Shown here piece after piece: positions 55,415 to 64,000 of a stretch of DNA of 64,000 bases. The notes below the pieces were generated by a model that ran no database searches, was not told where the DNA came from, and saw only the letters and a program-made list of their open reading frames with translations. Positions within the stretch are counted from its first letter, which is position 1. Every line of letters starts with the position of its first letter. The stretch is taken from assembly GCF_013409985.1 (NCBI RefSeq), contig NZ_JACCBY010000002.1:248001-312000 (forward strand), in the 5' to 3' direction. The stretch is from Sphingomonas melonis (GTDB lineage: Bacteria > Pseudomonadota > Alphaproteobacteria > Sphingomonadales > Sphingomonadaceae). The position numbers and the translations under genes are program-made.

Positions 55415-57715
55415 ATGATCATCGACATGCGGGCAGACAGCGGCACCAACGACGCTCACGCCTCTGGCGGCTACGTGCAGTCCGCTGACTATCCGGCGGA
55501 ACACGACAGCGAATGGCCCGCCGAGCCGCTCCCCTGGACGGATGCCGCCGAGCCCGAGACGCCCCGTCTCGCGTGGCTGCCGCCGGCGCTGGCGGCATTG
55601 CTGTCGCTGCTCTGGGTCGGTGGCATGCTGTGGCTGGCGCGCGATCAGATCCCGTTCCTGCTACCCGTCGACCTCGCCCAGTTCGTCGCCGCGCTGGCCG
55701 TCGTGCCGGTCCTGATCGGCATCGTCTATCTGCTCGCGCTGCGGACCAGCCGGCGTGAGGCGCGACGCTTCGGCAGCACCGCCGCGGCGATGCGCGCCGA
55801 AGCCGCCAGCCTGGAGCGGACCGTCGCGATGCTGTCGCACGCGCTCGACGGCAACCGCCGCCAGCTCGCCGAACAGGTCGCCACGCTGAAGACGATGGGC
55901 GACAATGCCAGCGAGCGGCTCACCTCGGTCAGCCGCGGCATGGCGCAGCAGATCGACCAGGCGGAGGCCCATGCCTATGCCCTGTCGCAGGCTGCGGCCG
56001 ATGCGCAGCAGAGCCTCGGCGTCCTGCTCGCCTCGCTGCCCCGTGCGCAGGCCGAGGTCGCCGATGTCCAGCATCTGCTCGACGACACCGGCCTCGCCGC
56101 CAGCGAGCATGCCGCCGCGCTCGCCGCGCAGCTCGCCGCCCTGGTCGAGCGCGGCCGCGAAGCCGAAAGCGTCGCGGGCAGCGCGGCGCAGAAGCTCGCG
56201 GCACATATCGCCCGCATGGAAGCGACCAGCGAAACCGCCAGCGCCCGGCTGGAGACGGTGACCGGCAGCATGTCGGACGCGGTCGATGGTCTGCTCGATC
56301 GCACCGCCGATGCCGTCGACGAGGCGCGCAAGGGCATTGCCGTCCAGGGCGAGGCAATGCTGGCGATGCTCCGCGTCAACCAGGCCGCGCTCGACAATGC
56401 CGCGCGGGACAGCGTCGAAGCGCTGACCGATCGCGTGGCGGGCCTGGAGGACGTCATCGATCGCGTTACATTGCGCCTGCACGATCAGCGCCTGGCGAGC
56501 GAGGAACTGCTCGCCGGCCTCGACGGCAGCATCGCCCAGGTCGAAACGCGTCTCGACCAGCTGCATACGCAGGGCGTCGAACGCTCGCAGGTGCTCGCGG
56601 CATCGATCAGCGCGCTCGGCGGCTCCGCCGACGCGATGACGGAGGCGCTGCGCACGGGCGATGCGATGGCGTCACGCACGATCACCACGACCGAATCGCT
56701 CCTCATCGCGCTCGATGCCGCGGCCCGCGAGATCGACGAGACACTGCCCGAGGCGCTCGCCCGGCTCGATGCGAAGGTCGTCGCCAGCAAGCAGGTCGTC
56801 GCCAGTACCAAACCCGAACTGCTCGCCTTGGTCACCGCCGCCGAGAGCACGCACGAGGCGATCGAGGCGATCGCCGGCGTCATCTCCGAACAGAGCAGCA
56901 CGCTCGACCAGCTGTCGGGCACGTTGCTCCAGACGCTGGGCGAAGGACGCGCCAAGGCGGATGCGCTCGGCATGATGGTCGACGAGACGATCGAGCGGAC
57001 GCATCGCTTCGCCGAGGATGCGGCGCCGCGGCTGGTCGATGCGCTGCTGCGGGTGCGCGAGACCGCGACCGTCGCCGCCGACAAGGCGCGCGAGACGCTG
57101 ACCGCCGTCATCCCCGACGCCGCGGCGCAATGGGAACAGGCCGGCGCCGAGGCGATGCGCCGTGCCACCGGCGATACGGTCGAGCGGCAGGTCCGCGCCA
57201 TCGCCGACGCCACCGGCGAGGCGGTCGAGGCGGCGACGCGCGCGACCGAGCGGCTGTCGGCGCAGGTGCGGCAGATCCTCGAACAAAGTGCCTTGGTCGA
57301 GACGCGGGTCGAGGAAGCCCGCGCCGAGCGGGAGGAGGCGGAGCACGACACTTTCGCCCGTCGCGCCTCGCTGCTGATCGAATCGCTGCACTCCGCGGCG
57401 ATCGACATCACCAAGGCGTTCGCGCCCGACGTGTCGGACAGCGCCTGGGCGGCGTATCTGAAGGGCGACCGCGGCGTCTTCACCCGCCGCGCGGTGCGCG
57501 TGCTGGACCCCAGCGGCGCACGCGACATCGCCCGGCTGTACGACGACGACGCGACCTTCCGCGAGGCGGTGAACCGCTACATCCACGACTTCGAAAGCAT
57601 GTTGCGCAACGTCCTGACGCAGCGCGACGGCTCGCCGCTCAGCGTGACCTTGCTGTCGTCGGATATGGGCAAATTGTATGTCGCGCTGGCGCAGGCGATC
57701 GAACGGCTGCGGTGA
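55415..57715 (+). CDS. Large two-TM coiled-coil protein (766 aa), TipN-like architecture
   Basis: An acidic cytosolic N-terminus (about 1-50) is followed by two TM segments (LPPALAALLSLLWVGGMLWLA and FVAALAVVPVLIGIVYLLAL). About 500 residues of Ala/Glu/Arg-rich heptad-type coiled coil come next, with methyl-accepting-receptor-like runs (ARLETVTGSMSDAVDGLLDRTADAVDEARKG). A conserved-looking globular C-terminus spans about 660-766 (SLLIESLHSAAIDITKAFAPDVSDSAWAAYLKGDRGVFTRRAVRVLD...). Two N-terminal TMs plus a long coil resemble the polar landmark TipN of Caulobacter; homology is not shown. No HAMP or chemoreceptor tip motif is seen. A perfect hairpin terminator follows. Confidence 0.83.
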   Translation: MIIDMRADSGTNDAHASGGYVQSADYPAEHDSEWPAEPLPWTDAAEPETPRLAWLPPALAALLSLLWVGGMLWLARDQIPFLLPVDLAQFVAALAVVPVLIGIVYLLALRTSRREARRFGSTAAAMRAEAASLERTVAMLSHALDGNRRQLAEQVATLKTMGDNASERLTSVSRGMAQQIDQAEAHAYALSQAAADAQQSLGVLLASLPRAQAEVADVQHLLDDTGLAASEHAAALAAQLAALVERGREAESVAGSAAQKLAAHIARMEATSETASARLETVTGSMSDAVDGLLDRTADAVDEARKGIAVQGEAMLAMLRVNQAALDNAARDSVEALTDRVAGLEDVIDRVTLRLHDQRLASEELLAGLDGSIAQVETRLDQLHTQGVERSQVLAASISALGGSADAMTEALRTGDAMASRTITTTESLLIALDAAAREIDETLPEALARLDAKVVASKQVVASTKPELLALVTAAESTHEAIEAIAGVISEQSSTLDQLSGTLLQTLGEGRAKADALGMMVDETIERTHRFAEDAAPRLVDALLRVRETATVAADKARETLTAVIPDAAAQWEQAGAEAMRRATGDTVERQVRAIADATGEAVEAATRATERLSAQVRQILEQSALVETRVEEARAEREEAEHDTFARRASLLIESLHSAAIDITKAFAPDVSDSAWAAYLKGDRGVFTRRAVRVLDPSGARDIARLYDDDATFREAVNRYIHDFESMLRNVLTQRDGSPLSVTLLSSDMGKLYVALAQAIERLR

Positions 57716-57729
57716 GCGGCACGGCGGCT

Positions 57730-57755
57730 CCGGGATGACGGGATCGTCATCCCGG
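57730..57755. terminator. Bidirectional hairpin between convergent genes
   Basis: CCGGGATGACG and CGTCATCCCGG form an 11-bp perfect stem with a GGAT loop, placed between the stops of the convergent coiled-coil (57715) and DUF1467 (57761) genes. No T-run. The stem differs by one base from the CCGGGGTGACG ends of the REPIN-like elements. Confidence 0.7.
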
Positions 57756-57760
57756 ATCGC

Positions 57761-58045
57761 TCACATGGCGTTGTAGACCGCCTCGCGGTCGAACAGGTCG
57801 AGCATCTGCGGCGTGACCCAGCCATAGTAATAATTGGCGACGAACAGCCCGAACAGCAGCGTGGCGACGATCGTCACACGCAGCGCCAGCCGCCCGAGCC
57901 GGAACTCGTGGGGGGCGCTCTCGGCCTGGCCGGCGACATAGTCACCGCCCACCTCGCGCGTCGTGCGGACGCCCCAAGGCAGCACCAGGAACACCGAAAA
58001 CGCCCAGAACAGGACGTAGATCGCAAGCATCGACGTCCAGCGCAT
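57761..58045 (-). CDS. DUF1467 family membrane protein
   Basis: A 94-aa protein with two TM segments (MLAIYVLFWAFSVFLVLPWGV and LRVTIVATLLFGLFVANYYYG). The LPWGVRT sequence after the first TM and the short polar loop are typical of DUF1467, a small alphaproteobacterial family of unknown function. It starts 6 bp after the rnj stop and is the last gene of the nuoM-nuoN-birA-coaX-rnj run. The gene is complete; the function is unknown. Confidence 0.9.
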   Translation of the reverse strand: MRWTSMLAIYVLFWAFSVFLVLPWGVRTTREVGGDYVAGQAESAPHEFRLGRLALRVTIVATLLFGLFVANYYYGWVTPQMLDLFDREAVYNAM

Positions 58046-58051
58046 CGCGGA

Positions 58052-59707
58052 TCAGGCCTCGACGATCAGCACGTCGACGATCGGCTTCTTGCCCGTCCAG
58101 CGCGTCGCGACACGACGCACCGCAAGCCGGATATCCTCGCGACGCCGGTCGATCTCGCGCTTCTGGCCCTTCATCGCCTCGGCTGCGGCCTCGGCGGCAT
58201 CCTCGACGAACGCCGCACGGTCCTCTTCGACCGGCACGCCCTGCACGCGGATCTGCGGCCGCCCGAGCGCGCGACCGTCGCGACCGATCGCGACCGCCAC
58301 CGAAATCTGGCCGTTGATCGCCAGACGACGGCGCTCGTTGATCGTCGATCCGTCCGCCGGCAGGATCACGTCGCCGTCCAGCACCAGCCGGCCGACACCG
58401 GCATTGCCGATCTTCTCGACCTTGCCGGGCAGCAGGCGCAGGATGTCGCCGTCGCTCTGCACGATCGACTGCGGCACGCCCTCGCTCAGCGCGAAGCGCG
58501 CATGCTCCATCATGTGGCGCATCTCGCCGTGCACGGGGATCAGCACCTCCGGCCGGATCCACTTGTACATCTGCGAGAGTTCGGGGCGGCCGGGGTGGCC
58601 GGAGACGTGGACGTGCGCCTGGCGCTCGGTGATCATCACCACGCCCTTGCCGGCCAGCGTATTCTGGATCTTGCCGATCGCCACCTCGTTGCCGGGGATC
58701 TGCTTCGACGAGAAGATCACCGTGTCGCCGAGGTCGAGCTTGATCGTATGCGACCCATCGGCGACGCGGGCAAGCGCGGCGCGCGGCTCGCCCTGACCGC
58801 CGGTGGCGACGATCAGCACCTTGTTCTTCGGCAGGCGCATCGCGGTGTCGGGATCGACCGTCTCCGGGAAATCACCGAGATAGCCGGTCGCCCGCGCCAC
58901 CTTGAGGATCCGGTCGAGCGACCGCCCGGTGACGCACAGCTTGCGCCCGGTCTCCTTGGCGACCTGCCCCAAGGTGTGCAGCCGTGCCGCGTTGGACGCG
59001 AAGGTGGTGACGAGCACGCGCCCCTTCGCCTTGGCGACCTGTTCGGCCAGACCGATGCGGACGGAGGCTTCGGAGCCCGATGCCTCGGCGTTGAAGACGT
59101 TGGTCGAATCGCACACCAGCACGTCGACGCCGGCGTCGCCGATGCGGCTGAGCTGTTCGGGGCTGGTCGGCTTGCCGATCACCGGGGTGGGATCGAGCTT
59201 CCAGTCGCCGGTATGGAACACGCGGCCGGCCTTGGTCTCGATGACGAGCGCATTGGGCTCGGGGATCGAGTGCGACAATTCGATGAAGCTGACCCCGAAC
59301 GGGCCGATCTGCACGCCGGCGATGCCGCCGTCCTTGCCCGGCTGGATCACGCGCAGCTTGACGCGATTGGCATTGCCTTCTTCTTCCAGCTTGCCGCGGA
59401 TCAAGCCGGCGGTGAACGGCGTCGCGTACAACGGCACGCCAAGATCCTCGGCCAGATAGGGCAGCGCGCCGATATGATCCTCATGCCCGTGCGTCAGCAC
59501 GATCCCGACGAGATCGTTGATGCGATCCTCGATGAACGCGAGGTCGGGCAGGACGATATCGATGCCGGGATAGGCGGCGTCGGCGAAGGTCACGCCGCAA
59601 TCGACCATCAGCCACTTGCCGGCGTGGCCATAGAGATTGACGTTCATGCCGATCTCGCCGGAGCCACCGAGGGCACAGAAGAGAAGTTCGTTGGTCTTGG
59701 GAGTCAT
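58052..59707 (-). CDS. rnj: Ribonuclease J
   Basis: Metallo-beta-lactamase/beta-CASP ribonuclease with 5'-3' exo- and endonuclease activity in mRNA turnover and rRNA maturation. The 551-aa protein has the zinc motif HGHEDH (His73, His75, Asp77, His78), the ELSHSIPEPNALVI and VFHTGDWKLDP blocks, and the beta-CASP motifs VTTFASNAARLHTL and HVSGHPGRPEL. The EVLIPVHGE segment and a C-terminal domain complete the protein. Alphaproteobacteria carry RNase J alongside RNase E, so this is expected. It starts 57 bp after coaX. Confidence 0.96.
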   Translation of the reverse strand: MTPKTNELLFCALGGSGEIGMNVNLYGHAGKWLMVDCGVTFADAAYPGIDIVLPDLAFIEDRINDLVGIVLTHGHEDHIGALPYLAEDLGVPLYATPFTAGLIRGKLEEEGNANRVKLRVIQPGKDGGIAGVQIGPFGVSFIELSHSIPEPNALVIETKAGRVFHTGDWKLDPTPVIGKPTSPEQLSRIGDAGVDVLVCDSTNVFNAEASGSEASVRIGLAEQVAKAKGRVLVTTFASNAARLHTLGQVAKETGRKLCVTGRSLDRILKVARATGYLGDFPETVDPDTAMRLPKNKVLIVATGGQGEPRAALARVADGSHTIKLDLGDTVIFSSKQIPGNEVAIGKIQNTLAGKGVVMITERQAHVHVSGHPGRPELSQMYKWIRPEVLIPVHGEMRHMMEHARFALSEGVPQSIVQSDGDILRLLPGKVEKIGNAGVGRLVLDGDVILPADGSTINERRRLAINGQISVAVAIGRDGRALGRPQIRVQGVPVEEDRAAFVEDAAEAAAEAMKGQKREIDRRREDIRLAVRRVATRWTGKKPIVDVLIVEA

Positions 59708-59764
59708 TTAGGTCTTTCAAAGAAATGGAGCGCCCGGCGGGCCGATGGATGGCGCGAGCGCGTC

Positions 59765-60547
59765 TCAGCCAATATGGGCGTTTTGGTACATGATCGCCAG
59801 CCCTTGTATCGTCAGGTCCGGCTCGATGACGTCGAACACGTCGGTATGCTGTTCGAAGAGAGTGGCGAGGCCGCCGGTGGCGATCACCCGGACGGGGCGG
59901 CCGATCTCCGCCTTCATCCGCGCGACCAGCCCTTCGATCATGGCGATATAGCCCCAATAGATGCCGATGTTCATCTGATCGACCGTGTTGCGGCCGATCA
60001 CGCTGCCGTTGCCCTGCGGCGCCTCGATCGCGATCCGCGGCAGCTTCGCCGCGGCGCTGACCAGCGCGTCGAGCGACAGGTTGATGCCGGGGGCGATGAT
60101 GCCGCCCTTATAGGCGCCCGAATAGTCGCTCGCGTCGAAGGTGGTCGCGGTGCCGAAATCGATGACGATGAGGTCGCCGTCATGCAGCGCATGCGCGGCG
60201 ATCGTATTCACCGCGCGATCGGCGCCGAGGCTCTGCGGCTCGTCGACGTCGAGCTCGATTCCCCATTCGACCGGCGCCCGCCCGGCGATCAGCGCCTCGC
60301 AGCGGTAATATTTCTGCGCCAGCACCTGCAGATTGTGGAGCGCCCGCGGCACGACGGTCGCGATGATGACGCCGTCGACCTGGCTGCGGTCATAGCCTTC
60401 GAGCGCGAACAATTGGCTGAGCCAGACGGCATATTCATCGGCCGTGCGGCGCGGGTCGGTCGCGATGCGCCAGCGGGCCTTGATCGTGCGCCCCTCGACC
60501 AGCGCGAAGACGACATTGGTATTGCCGGCATCCACCGCGAGCAGCAT
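59765..60547 (-). CDS. coaX: Type III pantothenate kinase
   Basis: First step of coenzyme A synthesis, using the CoaX isozyme that is not feedback-inhibited by CoA. The 260-aa ASKHA-fold enzyme has [63 protein letters not shown] with the catalytic Asp, and [10 protein letters not shown]. The ATG at 60547 was chosen because the phosphate-binding DxGNT motif starts there. It lies 2 bp after the birA stop, so the two are co-translated. Confidence 0.96.
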   Translation of the reverse strand: MLLAVDAGNTNVVFALVEGRTIKARWRIATDPRRTADEYAVWLSQLFALEGYDRSQVDGVIIATVVPRALHNLQVLAQKYYRCEALIAGRAPVEWGIELDVDEPQSLGADRAVNTIAAHALHDGDLIVIDFGTATTFDASDYSGAYKGGIIAPGINLSLDALVSAAAKLPRIAIEAPQGNGSVIGRNTVDQMNIGIYWGYIAMIEGLVARMKAEIGRPVRVIATGGLATLFEQHTDVFDVIEPDLTIQGLAIMYQNAHIG

Positions 60548-60549
60548 CG

Positions 60550-61263
60550 TCAATCCTTCAGGAGAAAAACGTCGGCAGCGTGAATGACATGCCGCTCGCC
60601 CGACGCCAAGCGCAGGATGAGCGCGCCGTCCGGATCGAGCCCGTCGAACAGCCCGTCCCATGCGCGACCATCGGGCAGGCGGACGCTCAGCGCGGTGCCG
60701 ACCGGGTGCGCCGCGGCGAGCCAGGCATCGCGGATCGCGATCAGCCCCTGCCCCCGCCAGACCGCGAGCCAGCGTCCGAACGCATCCGCCAATACCTCGA
60801 TAAAGGTCGCCGGATCGACCGGTGCGCCGACCGCGGCGAGGCTGGTCGTCGCGCGATCGGGCAGGTCGGGATGGTGCGCCAGATTGACGCCGATGCCGAC
60901 CGCCACCGCATCCTTGCTGCGCTCGAGCAGGATACCCGACAGTTTGGCGCCGTCGAGCAACAGGTCATTGGGCCATTTCAGCCCCGCCGCGCGCCCGGCG
61001 GGCATGAAGACGCCGACCGCCTGGTGCAGCGCGACCGCGGCAACGAGCGCCAGCGTTGCCGCCGCAGGATCGGTAGGCCGGAGGCGGACCAACGTCGTCG
61101 TATAGAGGTTACCCGGCTCGGACACCCATGATCGCCCTAACCGCCCCTTGCCGGCGGTCTGCCGCTCGGCGCGAAGCCAGAGCCCCTCCCCGGCACCCTG
61201 GCGCGCGAGGAGGAGCATGTCGGCGTTGGTCGAGCCCGTCTCGGCGACGGTCCGGATCGTCAA
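60550..61263 (-). CDS. birA: Biotin-[acetyl-CoA-carboxylase] ligase
   Basis: Attaches biotin to the carrier domain of acetyl-CoA carboxylase and other carboxylases. The 237-aa protein is the short class I form with no N-terminal DNA-binding helix-turn-helix, so it is not expected to repress bio genes. Motifs visible are [41 protein letters not shown] (the biotinyl-AMP loop), [21 protein letters not shown] and [12 protein letters not shown]. Its start overlaps the nuoN stop by 4 bp (ATGA). Confidence 0.95.
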   Translation of the reverse strand: MTIRTVAETGSTNADMLLLARQGAGEGLWLRAERQTAGKGRLGRSWVSEPGNLYTTTLVRLRPTDPAAATLALVAAVALHQAVGVFMPAGRAAGLKWPNDLLLDGAKLSGILLERSKDAVAVGIGVNLAHHPDLPDRATTSLAAVGAPVDPATFIEVLADAFGRWLAVWRGQGLIAIRDAWLAAAHPVGTALSVRLPDGRAWDGLFDGLDPDGALILRLASGERHVIHAADVFLLKD

Positions 61264-62714
61264 ATCGCCGGGAACAGCGCGCGGGCGGCGGCCATCGTCC
61301 AGCCGCCGAGCAGCGGGATCGCCAGATAGCCGAGCGGCGAGACGAACGCCGCGGTCAGCACGATCAGCCCGCCCTCGACCGGATTGTTGCCCTTGGGGAA
61401 GGCCGGCGCCGGCTCGTCGAAGTACATCGTCTTGACGACCCGCAGGTAATAATAGGCGCCGATCGTCGAGGCGGCGATACCGATCACCGCGAGCGGGAAC
61501 AGGCCGGCGCGCACCGCGGCGTCGAACACCGCGAACTTGGCGTAGAAGCCGAACAGCGGCGGGATGCCGGCAAGGCTGAACATGAAGATCGCGAGCGCCG
61601 CGGCCAGGCCCGGGCGGGTGCGCGACATGCCGGACAGCGCCGCGATGCTCTCGACCGGCTGCCCCTCGTCATCGCGCATCTGCAGCACGATGAGGAACGA
61701 ACCAAGCGTCATCGCAATGTAGATCGTCATGTAGATCATCACGCCCGACACGCCCTCGGGCGTTCCGGCGGCGAGGCCGACCAAAGCGAAGCCGACGTTG
61801 TTGATCGACGAATAGGCCAGCAGGCGCTTGATGTTCGTCTGGCCGATCGCCGCCACCGCGCCGAGGATGATCGAGGCGAGCGCCGCGAAGATCACGATCT
61901 GGCGCCACTGATCCGTCGCCGGCCCCATCGCCTCGACGGCGACGCGGATGGCCAGACCCATGGCCGCAACCTTGGGCGCCGACGCGAAGAAGGCGGTGAC
62001 CGGCGTCGGTGAGCCCTCATAGACGTCGGGCGTCCACATGTGGAACGGCACCGCCGCGATCTTGAACGCGATCCCCGCGAAGACGAAGACCAGGCCGAAC
62101 AGCAGACCGAGCGACTGCGGCCCGGCATAGGCCGCCGCGATGCCGCTGAACAAGGTCGTGCCCGAGAAGCCGTACACCAGGCTGATCCCGTAGAGCAGGA
62201 TGCCGCTCGCCAGCGCGCCGAGCACGAAATACTTCAGGCCCGCTTCCGCCGAGCGCGTGTCGCGGCGCATGAAGCTCGCCAGCACATAGGCGGCGAGGCT
62301 CTGCAATTCGAGGCCGACGTAGAGCGTCAGCATGTCGCTCGCCGACACCATCAGGCCCATGCCCGCCGCGGACAGCAGGATCAGCACCGGATATTCCGGG
62401 CGCAGATCGTCGCCGTGGGTGCGCTGGAAGAAGTCGGGCGCGATCACGATGCTCACCGCCGCGGCGATGAAGATCAGCACCTTGGCAAACGCGGCGAACG
62501 CGTCGGCGCGATACAGGCCGTCGAATGCCGACCCGCCGTAGCTGGCCGGACCGAACAGCGCGAGACACGCGCCGGCGAGGACGGCGACGGCGGCCCACGA
62601 TACGGCGCGGGTTGATGCCGATCCGCCCCAGGCGGACACCAGCATCAGGACGATGGCTCCCGCCCCGAGGATCACCTCGGGCAGGGTCATGGCGAGATTG
62701 GCGGCGTAATCCAT
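61260..62714 (-). CDS. nuoN: NADH-quinone oxidoreductase subunit N
   Basis: Antiporter-like membrane subunit of respiratory complex I (484 aa, about 13-14 TMs). Recognised by the N-terminal LPEVILGAGAIVLMLVSA, the central LLSAAGMGLMVSASDMLTLYVGLELQSLAAYVLASF, AGLKYFVLGALASGILLYG, FKIAAVPFHMWTPDVYEGSPTPVTAFFA (with the channel Lys) and KRLLAYSSINNVGFALVG. The ATG at 62714 overlaps the nuoM stop by one base (TGATG). birA is coupled downstream, the usual alphaproteobacterial arrangement. Confidence 0.97.
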   Translation of the reverse strand: MDYAANLAMTLPEVILGAGAIVLMLVSAWGGSASTRAVSWAAVAVLAGACLALFGPASYGGSAFDGLYRADAFAAFAKVLIFIAAAVSIVIAPDFFQRTHGDDLRPEYPVLILLSAAGMGLMVSASDMLTLYVGLELQSLAAYVLASFMRRDTRSAEAGLKYFVLGALASGILLYGISLVYGFSGTTLFSGIAAAYAGPQSLGLLFGLVFVFAGIAFKIAAVPFHMWTPDVYEGSPTPVTAFFASAPKVAAMGLAIRVAVEAMGPATDQWRQIVIFAALASIILGAVAAIGQTNIKRLLAYSSINNVGFALVGLAAGTPEGVSGVMIYMTIYIAMTLGSFLIVLQMRDDEGQPVESIAALSGMSRTRPGLAAALAIFMFSLAGIPPLFGFYAKFAVFDAAVRAGLFPLAVIGIAASTIGAYYYLRVVKTMYFDEPAPAFPKGNNPVEGGLIVLTAAFVSPLGYLAIPLLGGWTMAAARALFPAI

Positions 62715-64000
62715 CAGTGAGCGGTTCCGTGGGCGGCGGCATGCGCCGCTGGAAGGGGCTTGCCGGCAGTCGGCTGGGAGTCGGAGGCGGGCGTCGCACG
62801 CTCGATGCGGGCGAGCAGCACGCCGACATCCTTGCGCATCGGCGCCATGAAGCTCTCCGGGTAGACACCCATCCACAGCGTGACGGCGGCGATCGGCGCG
62901 AGCAGCCACAATTCGCGGTGCGACAGATCCTCCATCGCACGCACGTCGTCCGACTTGATCTCACCGAAGACGACGCGGCGGTAGAGGTACAGCATATAGG
63001 CCGCGCCAAGGATGATGCTGGTCGTGCAGAGCAACGCGATCCAGGTCGACACCTGATAGGTGCCCATCAGCGACAGGAACTCGGCGACGAAGCCGCTGGT
63101 CCCCGGCAGGCCGATCGACGCCATGGTGAAGAACAGGAAGAACAACGCGTAACGCGGCATGTTGATCGCCAGACCGCCGTAGCGGCTGATCTCTCGGGTG
63201 TGCAGCCGGTCGTAGATGACGCCGACGCACAGGAACAGCGCGCCCGACACCAGCCCGTGGCTGAGCATCATGATCATCGCGCCCTCGATCCCCTGCCGGT
63301 TGAAGGCGAAGAGACCGATGGTGACGATCGCCATATGCGCGACCGACGAATAGGCGATCAGCTTCTTCATGTCGGACTGCACCAGCGCGACGAGCGAGGT
63401 GTAGATCACCGCCACCGCCGACAGGCCGAAGATCAGCCAGGTGAGCTGGCCCGAGGCTTCCGGGAACATCGGCAGGCTGAAGCGCAGGAAGCCATAGCCG
63501 CCGAGCTTGAGCAGCACGCCTGCCAGGATCACCGAGCCGGCGGTCGGCGCCTGCACGTGCGCGTCGGGCAGCCAGGTATGGACCGGCCACATCGGCATCT
63601 TCACCGCGAACGAGGCGAAGAAGGCGAGCCACAGCCAGGTCTGCGCATGCGCCGGGAAGTCATAGGCCTGCAATGCGGGGATGCTCGACGTACCGGCGGT
63701 CTGCGCCATGTAGAGCATCGCGATCAGCATCAGCAGCGAGCCGAGCAGCGTGTACAGGAAGAATTTGTACGACGCGTAGATGCGGTTCACCCCGCCCCAG
63801 ATGCCGATGATCAGATACATCGGGATCAGGCCTGCCTCGAAGAACAGGTAGAAGAGGAACAGATCCTGCGCCGCGAAGGTGCCGATCATCAGCGTTTCGG
63901 TGAGCAGGAACGCCGCCATATATTCGGGCACGCGGTTGGTCACCGAACGCCAGCTCGCGCCGATGCAGATCGGCATCAGGAACACGCTGAGCATGATGAG
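62714..64000 (-). CDS. nuoM: NADH-quinone oxidoreductase subunit M (partial, N-terminus outside window)
   Basis: Proton-pumping antiporter-like subunit of complex I. The window holds the last 428 residues; the frame is open to the right edge, and roughly 80-90 N-terminal residues lie outside. Visible landmarks are [83 protein letters not shown] and [19 protein letters not shown]. The first in-window ATG (63994) is an internal Met, not the start. Confidence 0.96.
   Translation of the reverse strand, partial: LIMLSVFLMPICIGASWRSVTNRVPEYMAAFLLTETLMIGTFAAQDLFLFYLFFEAGLIPMYLIIGIWGGVNRIYASYKFFLYTLLGSLLMLIAMLYMAQTAGTSSIPALQAYDFPAHAQTWLWLAFFASFAVKMPMWPVHTWLPDAHVQAPTAGSVILAGVLLKLGGYGFLRFSLPMFPEASGQLTWLIFGLSAVAVIYTSLVALVQSDMKKLIAYSSVAHMAIVTIGLFAFNRQGIEGAMIMMLSHGLVSGALFLCVGVIYDRLHTREISRYGGLAINMPRYALFFLFFTMASIGLPGTSGFVAEFLSLMGTYQVSTWIALLCTTSIILGAAYMLYLYRRVVFGEIKSDDVRAMEDLSHRELWLLAPIAAVTLWMGVYPESFMAPMRKDVGVLLARIERATPASDSQPTAGKPLPAAHAAAHGTAH

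Noticed and set aside
57908..60583. Plus-strand 891-codon frame opposite rnj and coaX
   Set aside because: Antisense to genes with complete catalytic motifs; no similarity to any family recognised.
63992..63994. ATG at 63994 as the nuoM start
   Set aside because: The frame is open to the edge and the family has about 80-90 more N-terminal residues, so this is an internal Met.

Overview
The window looks like a chromosomal segment of a sphingomonad (Alphaproteobacteria, Sphingomonadaceae; Sphingomonas or a close relative). The evidence is very high GC with strong GC bias at third codon positions, AddAB instead of RecBCD, a DivL-type tyrosine 'histidine kinase', the alphaproteobacterial SOS box GTTC-N7-GTTC, the trpGDC-moaC-moeA-lexA and comEC/gltX/gltA neighbourhoods, and the nuoMN-birA-coaX-rnj-DUF1467 order. 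Nearly all of it is housekeeping chromosome. I see no rRNA, tRNA, prophage, transposase, integron or CRISPR array.

Layout. 1-9.1 kb (minus): a tightly overlapped operon divL-tsaE-amgK-murU-addB-addA (addA runs off the left edge), joining cell-cycle signalling, tRNA modification, muramic-acid recycling and double-strand-break repair. 9.3-12.0 kb: ahcY with its own terminator and a perfect 20-bp palindromic operator, yqgE, and a Prx5-type peroxiredoxin. 12.1-27.5 kb: single genes and small groups (AMP nucleosidase, a histone-H1-like membrane-anchored protein, M2 and S9 peptidases, YitT, asd, MgtC, a MoxR/CHAP/VWA group), with four copies of an inverted-repeat REPIN-like element in the gaps. 27.5-38.3 kb: anmK, rimO, an AAA ATPase, a serine hydrolase, M17 aminopeptidase, tonB, tpiA, ppiD. 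38.3-45.1 kb: trpE, then trpG-trpD-trpC-moaC-moeA-lexA, with a triple LexA half-site before lexA. 45.1-51.2 kb: a B3 metallo-beta-lactamase-type gene whose 3' end overlaps lexA, then comEC divergent from gltX-gltA and a 67-aa membrane protein. 51.3-57.7 kb: a signalling-like island with a kinase lacking its phospho-acceptor His, a DUF2336-like protein, a nucleotidyltransferase-like membrane protein, an Hpt-like protein lacking its His, and a 766-aa two-TM coiled-coil protein. 57.7-64 kb (minus): the end of the respiratory complex I operon (nuoM partial, nuoN), then birA, coaX, rnj and a DUF1467 gene.

How the genes connect. AnmK, AmgK and MurU supply most of a peptidoglycan-recycling route to UDP-MurNAc. 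AddAB and LexA belong to DNA repair and the SOS response. AhcY and its operator belong to the SAM cycle. DivL, the histidine-less kinase/Hpt island and several TTAA-type motifs suggest links to the CtrA cell-cycle network. The 51-58 kb island is the part of the window that ordinary annotation explains least.
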